Shown one piece after another: positions 8,457-16,207 of a stretch of 64,000 bases of DNA; position 1 is the stretch's first letter, and the number at the start of each line of letters is the position of its first letter. Origin of the DNA: an uncultured Prevotella sp. GTDB lineage: Bacteria; Bacteroidota; Bacteroidia; Bacteroidales; Bacteroidaceae. The notes beneath the pieces are model-generated. The model saw only the letters and a list, made by a program, of their open reading frames with translations. It was not told where the DNA came from and did no database searches. The translations under genes and the position numbers were made by a program. Location: the NCBI GenBank assembly GCA_900545525.1, contig UQZX01000012.1, positions 1 to 64,000 of the forward strand. The letters are read 5' to 3'.

Positions 8457-10112
8457 TCAGAAATTGTAGTTGTAAGATATAGTCATTCCCCTGCTTGCAG
8501 GTACATACCGGCATACGCCTCCGGAGCAGTTGATGCCCTCGCGGGTGCGTCCGTAGCCTAATTGTATGCGGTGCGCGCCCTTATTGAAGGTCACGGCTCC
8601 CGAATAGTAGTGTATGTTTGTCTCCCCGCAGTTGTATTCGTCGGAGACGCTTATCATCCAGTTGGGGAGCAGCGAAAGCTCGAGCAGTCCGAAAGCCCAG
8701 TCGCCAAGGTCTTCTCCGGTGCTGAGATACTGTGCCTCGCCGCGCAGCGTCATCTTGCGGCTGATTTTATATTTTCCCTCGGCAACGAATATGTCGGAGT
8801 GTATCATGCCGCCCTCACCCTCCACGGCGGTCTTGTTATAAAACTGGTTCATGTACATCAGGTTGAGGGTGAACGCCTTTGTGAGCCTCTTCTCTATCTG
8901 TATGTTGAGGTCCTGATAGTATGTCTCGTCGCCCCACTTCCAGAAAGCCGACCCGTATCCGTCGGAACCTTCGGCACCGTTACCCCTTATGGTGCGGTCT
9001 ATGGAGCGGATATATGAGAAGTTCACTTTTACGCCCGTGCCGTATTTTCCGCCGAGCAGCGTGTTGCGGCGGAACTTGTATCCCAGTGCCGCCTGATATG
9101 CCCACTCGCCGTTGGGGCGTGTGGCGTAGGGGTAGAGTGCCGCCAGCGTGTATGTGTGGTCCATGGTGAATGCCGGCAGGTGGTTTATTGTCGACGACAG
9201 CCCGTGCTCCTTGCGCATGCTGTTGAACGACATGTTGTCGCTGCGCTTTGCCTGGAGCAGCAGGCTCATGCCGCGCCGGGAGTATGATGCAGAGAGCATT
9301 GCCACGTGTCCCTTGCGGTAGATGTAGCCGTTGTCGAACGACGGGTCCTGACCTTTCTGTGCATATTCTGCAAGCAGGCTCAGCCCTCCTTTCTGCATGC
9401 GGGCACGCACATCGAAGGCATTGACGTTGAGGGGCATGTTCAGCTTGTGCGTGGCATCGGGCATGATGTCTTCCATGTCTTCGTGCTTGTTGATGTACGA
9501 AGCGCCGAGGGTTACGTATGTTCCGTTGTCGCGCAGGGGACTGATCCACTCGTCGAGGCTCAGCTCGATGTCGCCTCCCGACACAAGCGCGTCGTTGTAA
9601 TGCCAGTAGTTGCGCTGGTATCCGCTGAGAGCCTTGACGGCAACTCCGCGGAACGGGCGTGCCGTGACGCGTGCGCCGAGCAGCGAGTTGTCTATGCCGA
9701 GGCTGCGCTCCTCGTATGTGCGGAGGATGAAGCCCGATCCGAACTGCTCGTAGAAGTTTCCGAGGGTAAGCTCAAAGCCGTCGAAGTGCATCTTCGCATA
9801 GATGTTTCCGAGTCCCCAGCCTTTGAAGCCCTTGTCAAATCCGGGCAGCGGGCGGTCGAGATATTCGAGCCTTATGCCCGCGTCAAGGTGCTTTGTAGAC
9901 ATTTTAACGTCGGCATACGTGTTTGTAAGCCAGCTGTCTTCATACTTTCCCGTGTTTATCTTCTCGTCTTCCTTCGGTATCAGTACGTCGCTCTGTATGC
10001 TTCCCGTCACGGTGATTTTCTTTCCGCCGTTGTCCTGTGCCGTTGCCGCCGCCGTGGCGAGCATCGCTGCCGCAAGCACCGCCATGCGGCTGTTTCGTAT
10101 TATCTTTGCCAT
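8457..10112 (-). CDS. DUF6029-type outer-membrane beta-barrel protein
   Basis: A 551-residue protein with a signal peptide (MAKIIRNSRMAVLAAAMLAT, cleavage near AAATAQ) and a body of alternating aromatic beta-strands that ends in YNYNF. The terminal Phe is typical of barrels recognised by the Bam machinery. A conserved segment near residues 95-125 (GNIYAKMHFDGFELTLGNFY, then EQFGSGFILRTYEERSLG) matches the DUF6029 pattern. Function unknown. The start at 10112 follows from the signal peptide; 22 nt separate it from the TlpA-like gene upstream. Confidence 0.8.
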   Translation of the reverse strand: MAKIIRNSRMAVLAAAMLATAAATAQDNGGKKITVTGSIQSDVLIPKEDEKINTGKYEDSWLTNTYADVKMSTKHLDAGIRLEYLDRPLPGFDKGFKGWGLGNIYAKMHFDGFELTLGNFYEQFGSGFILRTYEERSLGIDNSLLGARVTARPFRGVAVKALSGYQRNYWHYNDALVSGGDIELSLDEWISPLRDNGTYVTLGASYINKHEDMEDIMPDATHKLNMPLNVNAFDVRARMQKGGLSLLAEYAQKGQDPSFDNGYIYRKGHVAMLSASYSRRGMSLLLQAKRSDNMSFNSMRKEHGLSSTINHLPAFTMDHTYTLAALYPYATRPNGEWAYQAALGYKFRRNTLLGGKYGTGVKVNFSYIRSIDRTIRGNGAEGSDGYGSAFWKWGDETYYQDLNIQIEKRLTKAFTLNLMYMNQFYNKTAVEGEGGMIHSDIFVAEGKYKISRKMTLRGEAQYLSTGEDLGDWAFGLLELSLLPNWMISVSDEYNCGETNIHYYSGAVTFNKGAHRIQLGYGRTREGINCSGGVCRYVPASRGMTISYNYNF

Positions 10113-10134
10113 ATAAGGTTGTTTGTGCATTATC

Positions 10135-10626
10135 CTATTTGCCTGTAAGTTCCCTCACCTTCTCGATGAGTTCCTGTTCGGCACCGTCGGTATATCCGTT
10201 GTGCTTGTACACGATGTTCCCCTTTCCGTCCACGATGAGCGTGTAGGGTATCATCTGTATGCCCAGTGCGCGCTTGAAGTCGCCGTTGGGGTCGAGCAGC
10301 ACGTCGTATGTCCATCCGTTCTCGTCTACGAGCGGTTTCACCTTGTTGATGTTCTGTGCCTGGTCTATGGACACGGCTATCAGCCTGACGCCGGTCTCCT
10401 CCTGCCAGTCGTCGTAAACCTCGGCTATTGCCTTCAGCTCTCGGTTGCAGGGCTTGCACCATGTTGCGAAGAAGTCGATGATGAACGGCTTTCCATTGTT
10501 CGACAGCGTGTCGGTGCGTACCGTGCTGCCGTTGATTGTTTTCAATGTCACTGCCGGCAGCTGAGCCTTGGCGGCAGACGCGATGCAGAGGAGCATCACG
10601 ATAAGCGGGAAAAATGCTTTTTTCAT
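10135..10626 (-). CDS. TlpA/ResA-like periplasmic thioredoxin
   Basis: A 163-residue exported thioredoxin. Signal peptide MKKAFFPLIVMLLCIASAAKA, then a TlpA-type fold with FATWCKPCNRE, C57-x-x-C60 (a WCKPC active site), and a cis-proline region MIPYTLIVDGKG. Members reduce periplasmic or cell-surface disulfides, often for cytochrome maturation or quality control; which applies here is unknown. First gene of a five-gene minus-strand series that also includes two Omp28 proteins with CxxC motifs, its likely clients or partners. No clear -7 box was found upstream. Confidence 0.88.
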   Translation of the reverse strand: MKKAFFPLIVMLLCIASAAKAQLPAVTLKTINGSTVRTDTLSNNGKPFIIDFFATWCKPCNRELKAIAEVYDDWQEETGVRLIAVSIDQAQNINKVKPLVDENGWTYDVLLDPNGDFKRALGIQMIPYTLIVDGKGNIVYKHNGYTDGAEQELIEKVRELTGK

Positions 10627-10714
10627 ACCTGTGTTCTAAAAAGACATATCCGCAAGCGGCTCGTCATGTAGTGCCAAGCCGCCTGCGTATATATATTAAA
10701 TATGTATGTCGGCG

Positions 10715-11995
10715 TTATTTAACAATAAGTTTCTTTGTTTGCATGTCCTTTCCTGTTCCTGACTTTATGATGTACATGCCTTTCTTAAGGCTCTTCACAT
10801 CAGTTGTATTGACAGCTTTTCCGTCGATGCCGTAAATCGTGGTGCGTGCCGTCTGTGCCGTTGTCGTGGCAGACTCGATGCCTGCTGGCTCTGCGGTGGT
10901 GTCTACGACGAATGTGTCAAAGCTCGCATCCTCGGTTACGGCGAAGCCCAATATGTACCTTCCGTCGGATGTTATGTAGGGAACAACGCTCGTGTAGGAG
11001 TCGTATGTGGCGAGTTCGGTTATGGATGGGTACACTTCAGACAGTGGCTTCGGACCTTTCTCTCCAGCTTTCCATATCACGCCGCGGCGTCCCATCATGC
11101 CCATGCGCGATGCGGTCTGTCCCACCGTGGTGCCGTCGTTGGCAATGGCGCTGCACTCAAACTCGGTGGAAGCGTCTATTGTTCCGCCTTCTTCAACTTC
11201 GCCCAGTTCAATTTCCTCGGTCTCGACATTCATGCGTCCCATTTTAGTAGGCGGATAGTCGGCACTGTTCTGCTGTACCATGAGCGATATCCACTTTCCG
11301 TTGCTGCTTATGCTTGTAGGCTGCATCACAAAGTAAGGATTGTTTCCATATTCAGGTTCAAACTTACCTTTGCACGGAGTGTGGAGCGTATAGCTGCCGT
11401 CATCGTTTCTTGTCCAATATATCACGGGATATGTTCCCATGTCGTCAACCACAAATCCTACTATGACCTTTCCGTCGGAAGATGCCGCTATAGCCTGCGT
11501 GCCGTTTACGCTGAAGCCGATTTCCTCGGTTGTGGGTTCTGGAAGAAGAATTTTATTGCCCTCAATCCACACACAGCCGTGTGATACATAGCTTTCATTA
11601 TAAATGCTTCCTACCACCATTTTCCCGTCGGGTGTGATGTATTTTGCTTTGGCAAGGGGACTTCCTTGCTCTGCTTCAAGCTTTGTCATGGTGCCGTTTA
11701 TGTCGAATGTTACAGCATCATCACCCCAATATCCTACTGCCACGCCGTTGTCTGACACTCTCTCTAGTGATGCCTCCGGATATTTCTCTGCATCGTAGAA
11801 TGTCGTGTTGGTCTGCATGTCCCAGATAAATCCGGTGCCTGCCTCACTGTCTCCGCAAACGTATCTGCCGTTTTCTGAAATCGCCAGTCCTAAAAAGCCA
11901 AGACCCTCACCGGCACTTTTAAGTACGGTGATCTTCTGTGCATGGATGCTTGCAGCTGCAAGTAACAAAAAGGATAGTGTAAAGATTTTCTTCAT
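10715..11995 (-). CDS. Secreted HAF-repeat-like protein with T9SS sorting domain
   Basis: A 426-residue protein: signal peptide (MKKIFTLSFLLLAAASIHAQ), then repeated blades of the form AISENGRYVCGDSE, RVSDNGVAVGYW, YITPDGKMVVGS, AASSDGKVIVGF, SISSNGKWISL, AIANDGTTVGQT and YITSDGRYILGF. This is a propeller-like repeat as in HAF-type extracellular proteins. The C-terminus (TIYGIDGKAVNTTD, LKKGMYIIKSG, KKLIVK) is a T9SS-type tail. Enzymatic function unknown. Its promoter lies 115-130 nt upstream and has a homopolymer tract next to the -33 element. Confidence 0.8.
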   Translation of the reverse strand: MKKIFTLSFLLLAAASIHAQKITVLKSAGEGLGFLGLAISENGRYVCGDSEAGTGFIWDMQTNTTFYDAEKYPEASLERVSDNGVAVGYWGDDAVTFDINGTMTKLEAEQGSPLAKAKYITPDGKMVVGSIYNESYVSHGCVWIEGNKILLPEPTTEEIGFSVNGTQAIAASSDGKVIVGFVVDDMGTYPVIYWTRNDDGSYTLHTPCKGKFEPEYGNNPYFVMQPTSISSNGKWISLMVQQNSADYPPTKMGRMNVETEEIELGEVEEGGTIDASTEFECSAIANDGTTVGQTASRMGMMGRRGVIWKAGEKGPKPLSEVYPSITELATYDSYTSVVPYITSDGRYILGFAVTEDASFDTFVVDTTAEPAGIESATTTAQTARTTIYGIDGKAVNTTDVKSLKKGMYIIKSGTGKDMQTKKLIVK

Positions 11996-12118
11996 AAAGT
12001 TGCTCTCCCCGTTTAATTGTTTTGTTTTATGATTAATGTTTTATGGTTGCAAAATGTATATAAATACACTTTTATTTCAGTCTTATGTCACTTTTTGTGT
12101 GGCTTTAATAACTTTTTG

Positions 12119-12149
12119 CAAATGTAAACGTTTTGTATCTATTTCACAA
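12119..12149 (-). promoter_or_regulatory. Promoter of the 10715-11995 gene
   Basis: Minus-strand -7 box TACATTTG at 12119-12126 and -33 TTG at 12147-12149, with a 20-nt spacer. A run of seven C (minus strand, 12153-12159) begins 3 nt upstream of the -33 TTG. Confidence 0.65.
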
Positions 12150-12431
12150 TTCGGGGGGGTGATTTAAGTATATTTAAGTTTATGAGATTTAAAATAAATA
12201 TCGTTTAACACTTATATAATGCTTAATACATCTCTTTTTGTGTGCAAATGCAGCCTTTATATGAAATCGTCAGGTTTACATGAATTAAATATGGGTTCTG
12301 TGGATTGTACAAACCACCCCTGTCCCTCATTGCTTCCTTTGCTCCTTAAAGTCCTTAGCACCCTTAAAGTCTTTAAGGTCTTTAAAGTCATTAAAGACCG
12401 CAATGCCTATCAGCTCCTTGCTCCATTTGCT

Positions 12432-12710
12432 CCTTCCTCCACTTTCTCCTCGCTTTATCATTTGTCCTTTAACTTCTTCTACCTTCCCCTAACTTCTTTA
12501 ACTCCTTGACACTTCCCCTCCTTCCTCCCTTTCCTCCTCGCTTTATCATTTGTCCTTTAACTTCTTCTAACTTCCCCTAACTTCTTTAACTCCTTGACAC
12601 TTCCCCTCCTTCCTCCGCTTTCTCCTCCCTTAATCATTTGTCCTTTAACTTCCTTAACTTCCCCTAACTTCTTTAACTCCCTAATACTTCCCTCCTTCCT
12701 CCTTTATATA
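12432..12710. repeat. Polypyrimidine tandem repeat, 88-bp period
   Basis: Units begin with CCTTCCTCC at 12432, 12520, 12608 and (partial) 12694, giving periods of 88, 88 and 86 bp. The plus strand is almost free of G and consists of motifs such as TTTAACTTC and CCCCTAACTTC. No stable hairpin; strong strand asymmetry. Confidence 0.9.
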
Positions 12711-12805
12711 TAAATAGGTATAAGGTCCGCTACGGTATTGCCGTTCCGCATATATCTGCCCACTGCCGGAGCTGTGAAAAGTGCCGTTTTGTAACATATT
12801 GAAAA

Positions 12806-12893
12806 TCAAGATGATACCTTTGGGGTTCTGAAAGACGGCATTTCAGACGCTGAAAGGGTATCTTTGGGAGCCTGAAATGCCGCCTTTTAGACC
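12806..12893. repeat. 22-nt x 4 degenerate repeat, locus 1
   Basis: Units start at 12806, 12828, 12850 and 12872. The last three begin CTGAAAG/CTGAAAT and share an AAAnnnCnnCnTTT core. Weaker unit-like sequence precedes it near 12775. Same family as 20823-20910, 46465-46552 and 54948-55035. Confidence 0.8.
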
Positions 12894-13023
12894 CCGATAC
12901 ATCACCCCTGCGAGAAAAGGATGTATCTTTCCGGTTGCCGGCAGACGTTTTTACAAATATCTCTAAATTACCGGTTAAGCACGATTTTTTTACATTTGTC
13001 GTGCTGAAATTAAAAATAATTTG

Positions 13024-13031
13024 TAACTTTG
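13024..13031 (+). promoter_or_regulatory. -7 promoter box (TAACTTTG) of the DUF177-rpmF-fabH operon
   Basis: TAnnTTTG followed by CA, 86 nt before the DUF177 ATG. A second TACATTTG lies at 12991-12998 and could be an alternative promoter. Confidence 0.6.
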
Positions 13032-13117
13032 CAGCCCGAAGTATGTGCATGTTTCTGTCATGCAAGCATGTTGCTGTATGTATGCGACATCACAACTTTG
13101 CATATAAACTGTTGTAA

Positions 13118-13675
13118 ATGTGCGATTTAGAGCTTTTTAAAATTGATTTGCAGAGGTTGGATGAAGGTGGCAAAACCTTTCATTACAATCTTGGTGACCA
13201 GTTTTTTGAAGCCCTTGACGCGTCCGAAGTGAGTGGCGGAGACTTAAAGGCAACCGTTGACGTGCGTCCTGTTACGCACGGAAGCTTTGAGCTTGAGTTC
13301 CATGCGGAGGGCACGGTGGTTGTTCCGTGCGACCTGTGCCTTGACGACATGCGCCAGCCCATAAGCGCCGGCGGCAGGCTGATAGCCCGTTTCGGCGACG
13401 TGCAGGCTGCGCCGGGAGAATGCGATACGGACGGAGGAGACATTGTCATTGTGGATGAAGGCGAAGGCATCATCGACGTGTCATGGCTCATTTACGAGTT
13501 TATAGCCCTTGCCATACCGATAAAGCATGTACATGAGGCGGGAGAATGCAATCCCGAAATGGTGAAGGCACTTGGCGGATACATGTCCGACGGCTCCGAA
13601 GAGCAGGACGGCGGGCATGCGACAGACCCCAGATGGAGTGAATTAGAGAAATTAAAAACAATAATTAAAGATTAA
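13118..13675 (+). CDS. DUF177 (YceD-like) protein
   Basis: A 185-residue cytosolic protein with the DUF177 signature: VVPCDLCLDDMRQPIS (CxxC) near residues 68-85, and the acidic central stretch leading to IDVSWLIYEFIALAIPIKHVH. YceD family genes precede rpmF across bacteria and are linked to 23S rRNA accumulation and ribosome assembly; the role here is from the family and context. 6 nt separate it from rpmF. The AUG at 13118 is the first in frame after the promoter. Confidence 0.9.
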   Translation: MCDLELFKIDLQRLDEGGKTFHYNLGDQFFEALDASEVSGGDLKATVDVRPVTHGSFELEFHAEGTVVVPCDLCLDDMRQPISAGGRLIARFGDVQAAPGECDTDGGDIVIVDEGEGIIDVSWLIYEFIALAIPIKHVHEAGECNPEMVKALGGYMSDGSEEQDGGHATDPRWSELEKLKTIIKD

Positions 13676-13681
13676 AAGAAA

Positions 13682-13867
13682 ATGGCACATCCTAAAAGAA
13701 GACAGTCTAAGACTCGTACACTTAAGAGAAGAACTCATGATAAGGCTGTAGCTCCAACATTGGCTAAATGCCCTAACTGTGGTGCTTTCTATGTTTATCA
13801 CACGGTTTGTCCTACATGTGGCTATTACAGGGGAAAGGTAGCTATAGTAAAGGAAACAGCTGAATAA
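13682..13867 (+). CDS. rpmF: 50S ribosomal protein L32
   Basis: A 61-residue L32 of normal length: N-terminus MAHPKRRQSKTRTLKRRTHD and an intact zinc ribbon CPNCGAFYVYHTVCPTCG (four cysteines). The stop TAA shares its last A with the fabH ATG, so translation is likely coupled. Codon choice is less G+C-rich than in neighbouring genes, as expected for a highly expressed ribosomal protein here. Confidence 0.98.
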   Translation: MAHPKRRQSKTRTLKRRTHDKAVAPTLAKCPNCGAFYVYHTVCPTCGYYRGKVAIVKETAE

Positions 13868-14886
13868 TGGAGAAAATAAACGCAATAATCACGGGTATCG
13901 GCGGATACGTTCCGGACTATGTCCTCGACAACGAGGAACTTTCCAGAATGGTGGACACCAACGATGAGTGGATTATGACGCGTGTCGGCATCAGAGAACG
14001 CCGCATATTGGCTGAAGAGGGACTGGGAACATCATACATGGCGCGCAAGGCGGCAAAGCAGCTTCTTGCCAGGACAGGAGCCGATCCCGACTCCATCGAT
14101 GCAGTGATTGTATCCACATCGACAGCCGACTATCAGTTTCCTTCAACCGCATCGGTGGTTCTCGGAAAGCTCGGACTGAAGAATGCCTTTGCATTCGACT
14201 TCTGGGCAGCGTGCTGTGGCTTCCTTTATTCTCTCGACGTTGCGGCAGGCATGATACAGAGCGGCCGCTATAAAAAGATTATCGTCATAGGTGCGGACAA
14301 GATGTCGTCGGTCGTTGACTATAAGGACCGCAGTACATGTGCACTCTTTGGAGACGGTGCCGCAGCCGTGTTGGTCGAAGGTACCACTGAGGAGAATATC
14401 GGAGTGATGGACTCTTACTTCCGTGCCGACGGCAAAGGTCTGCCTTTCCTTCACGTAAAGGCGGGCGGTGCTGTATGTCCTCCGTCGCATTTCACCGTAG
14501 ACCACCGTCTGCATTATCTGTATCAGGAGGGTCGCACGGTGTTCCGCTATGCCGTTACGAGCATGAGTGACGACTGTGCGCTGATTGCAGAACGCAACAA
14601 CCTGAATAAGGATAACATAAGATTTGTTGTTCCGCATCAGGCGAACATACGCATCATTGAGGCGGTTGCAAAGCGTCTTGACCTGCCCATGGACAAGGTG
14701 ATGGTGAACATCGAGCACTTCGGCAATACCAGTGCGGCGACAATACCGCTTGCACTTTGGGAAAACGAGCACCTGCTCAAAAAGGGCGACAACCTGATAA
14801 TGACGGCTTTCGGTGCCGGTTTCGTACACGGGGCTTCATATTACAAGTGGGCTTACGACGGTTGCAAGTCCGCCGCAGGCAGATAA
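13867..14886 (+). CDS. fabH: Beta-ketoacyl-ACP synthase III
   Basis: A 339-residue thiolase-fold enzyme that condenses acyl-CoA with malonyl-ACP to start fatty acid synthesis. The catalytic triad is visible: Cys116 in WAACCGF, His257 in PHQANIR and Asn287 in GNTSAATIPLAL; the Gly-rich end GAGFVHGASYYKW is present. It overlaps rpmF by 1 nt. plsX, often found between rpmF and fabH in other bacteria, is absent. A terminator follows at 14913-14949. Confidence 0.96.
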   Translation: MEKINAIITGIGGYVPDYVLDNEELSRMVDTNDEWIMTRVGIRERRILAEEGLGTSYMARKAAKQLLARTGADPDSIDAVIVSTSTADYQFPSTASVVLGKLGLKNAFAFDFWAACCGFLYSLDVAAGMIQSGRYKKIIVIGADKMSSVVDYKDRSTCALFGDGAAAVLVEGTTEENIGVMDSYFRADGKGLPFLHVKAGGAVCPPSHFTVDHRLHYLYQEGRTVFRYAVTSMSDDCALIAERNNLNKDNIRFVVPHQANIRIIEAVAKRLDLPMDKVMVNIEHFGNTSAATIPLALWENEHLLKKGDNLIMTAFGAGFVHGASYYKWAYDGCKSAAGR

Positions 14887-14912
14887 TAAGGGGCTTGGGT
14901 AGAATACGAAAG

Positions 14913-14949
14913 AGACGCATCACGTTGTTCTGTGTGGTGCGTCTTTTTT
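14913..14949 (+). terminator. Intrinsic terminator after fabH
   Basis: 11-bp stem (14913-14923 / 14934-14944, one G-T pair) followed by six T. Confidence 0.88.
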
Positions 14950-15073
14950 GTCTTTTCACGTTCTGTCGCGGCATCTCGGTTGCCTGCAGGCGTGTGATGA
15001 GCAATAAACGTCTTTTGTTTTGATTTTCAACAAGGTAAAACATGGCGTTTTTGAGGAAACCGGATTTTTTTAG

Positions 15074-15081
15074 TATATTTG
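15074..15081 (+). promoter_or_regulatory. -7 promoter box (TATATTTG) of era
   Basis: TAnnTTTG followed by CA, just after the fabH terminator. It places the transcript start near 15087, so the open frame's earlier ATG at 15079 cannot be used. Confidence 0.6.
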
Positions 15082-15189
15082 CATCAAAGAATTGGCTTTG
15101 CCGCTGCAAGCCGTGCCGATGCCCGATACTTGCTATTCTTTTTCAGCAGACTTACATTATTATATAATATAAAGAAAACCTTAGAACAA

Positions 15190-16071
15190 ATGCACAAGGC
15201 AGGTTTTGTAAACATAGTGGGCAATCCGAACGTGGGAAAATCAACGCTGATGAACCAGCTCGTGGGCGAGCGTATAAGCATTGCCACGTTCAAGGCGCAG
15301 ACCACGCGCCACCGCATAATGGGCATAGTGAATACCGACGAGATGCAGATAGTGTTCTCAGACACGCCCGGCGTGCTCAAGCCTAACTACAAGTTGCAGG
15401 AGTCGATGCTGGCATTTTCGGAGTCGGCACTTCAGGATGCAGATGTCCTCCTGTATGTTACCGACGTGGTGGAAAACCCCGAAAAGAATGCCGAATTTCT
15501 CGGCAAGGTGCAGAAAATGACAATTCCCGTCATTCTCCTTATAAACAAGATAGACATGAGCGACCAGAAGCAGCTTGGCGACATTGTGGCAAAGTGGCAC
15601 TCGCTGCTGCCCGCTGCCGAGATATTACCTATATCGGCGCTTAACAAGTTCGGCACCGACATGCTCCTCAAGCGTATCAAGGAGCTTCTGCCAGACTCTC
15701 CGCCATACTTCGACAAGGACCAGCTGACGGACAAGCCGGCACGTTTCTTTGTCAGCGAGATTATCCGCGAGAAGATACTTCTTTACTACGACAAGGAAAT
15801 ACCCTACTCGGTGGAGGTGAGCGTGCAGTCGTTCAAGGAAGACGAAAAGCGCATACACATCAATGCCGTGATATATGTAGAGCGCGATTCGCAGAAGGGC
15901 ATCATCATCGGACATCAGGGCTATGCGCTGAAGAAGATGAGCACCGAGGCGCGCAAGGCTCTCGAGAAGTTCTTTGGAAAGAGCATTTACCTCGAGACTT
16001 TCGTAAAGGTCGACAAGGACTGGCGCTCTTCCAAGAAAGAGCTTGACAGCTTCGGGTATAATCCCGATTAA
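15190..16071 (+). CDS. era: GTPase Era
   Basis: A 293-residue GTPase of normal Era size. G1 GNPNVGKS (residues 11-18), G3 DTPGV, G4 NKID, and a C-terminal KH domain with IIGHQGYALKKM. Era binds the 3' end of 16S rRNA in 30S maturation. The start at 15190 gives the canonical MHKAGFVNIVG; the frame is open further upstream, but that part precedes the promoter. der follows 136 nt later, and rbfA, another 30S maturation factor, lies at the left edge of the window. Confidence 0.97.
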   Translation: MHKAGFVNIVGNPNVGKSTLMNQLVGERISIATFKAQTTRHRIMGIVNTDEMQIVFSDTPGVLKPNYKLQESMLAFSESALQDADVLLYVTDVVENPEKNAEFLGKVQKMTIPVILLINKIDMSDQKQLGDIVAKWHSLLPAAEILPISALNKFGTDMLLKRIKELLPDSPPYFDKDQLTDKPARFFVSEIIREKILLYYDKEIPYSVEVSVQSFKEDEKRIHINAVIYVERDSQKGIIIGHQGYALKKMSTEARKALEKFFGKSIYLETFVKVDKDWRSSKKELDSFGYNPD

Positions 16072-16207
16072 CGGTACAGACGGCGACACGTTGTGGCAGC
16101 GATAGCCGCGGCATGCCGGAGAACAGCCGAATTATATTACAAACAACAGGTGAAGCCGTGCCGGAACAGTGTTACAGCTTACGGAACTTCACAAAAAAAT
16201 AAATCAA

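Larger units (their letters stand above)
11996..13117. other. Repeat-rich intergenic region without genes
   Basis: 1.1 kb with no credible gene; open frames here run through repeats. It holds the promoter of the minus-strand secreted-protein gene (12119-12149) with a G7 tract, an A/T-rich stretch, short CTTAAAGTC repeats near 12345-12400, the 88-bp polypyrimidine tandem repeat, a 4 x 22-nt repeat, and the promoter of the DUF177 operon. Confidence 0.85.
14887..15189. other. Intergenic region between fabH and era
   Basis: About 300 nt holding the fabH terminator and the era promoter box, with a roughly 100-nt leader. No further gene or repeat seen. Confidence 0.8.

Noticed and set aside
12219..12509. 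Plus-strand 96-codon frame
   Set aside because: Runs through the polypyrimidine repeat; low-complexity Leu/Ser/Phe product, no promoter.
12730..13065. Minus-strand 111-codon frame upstream of DUF177
   Set aside because: Made of the 22-nt repeat and overlaps the operon promoter.
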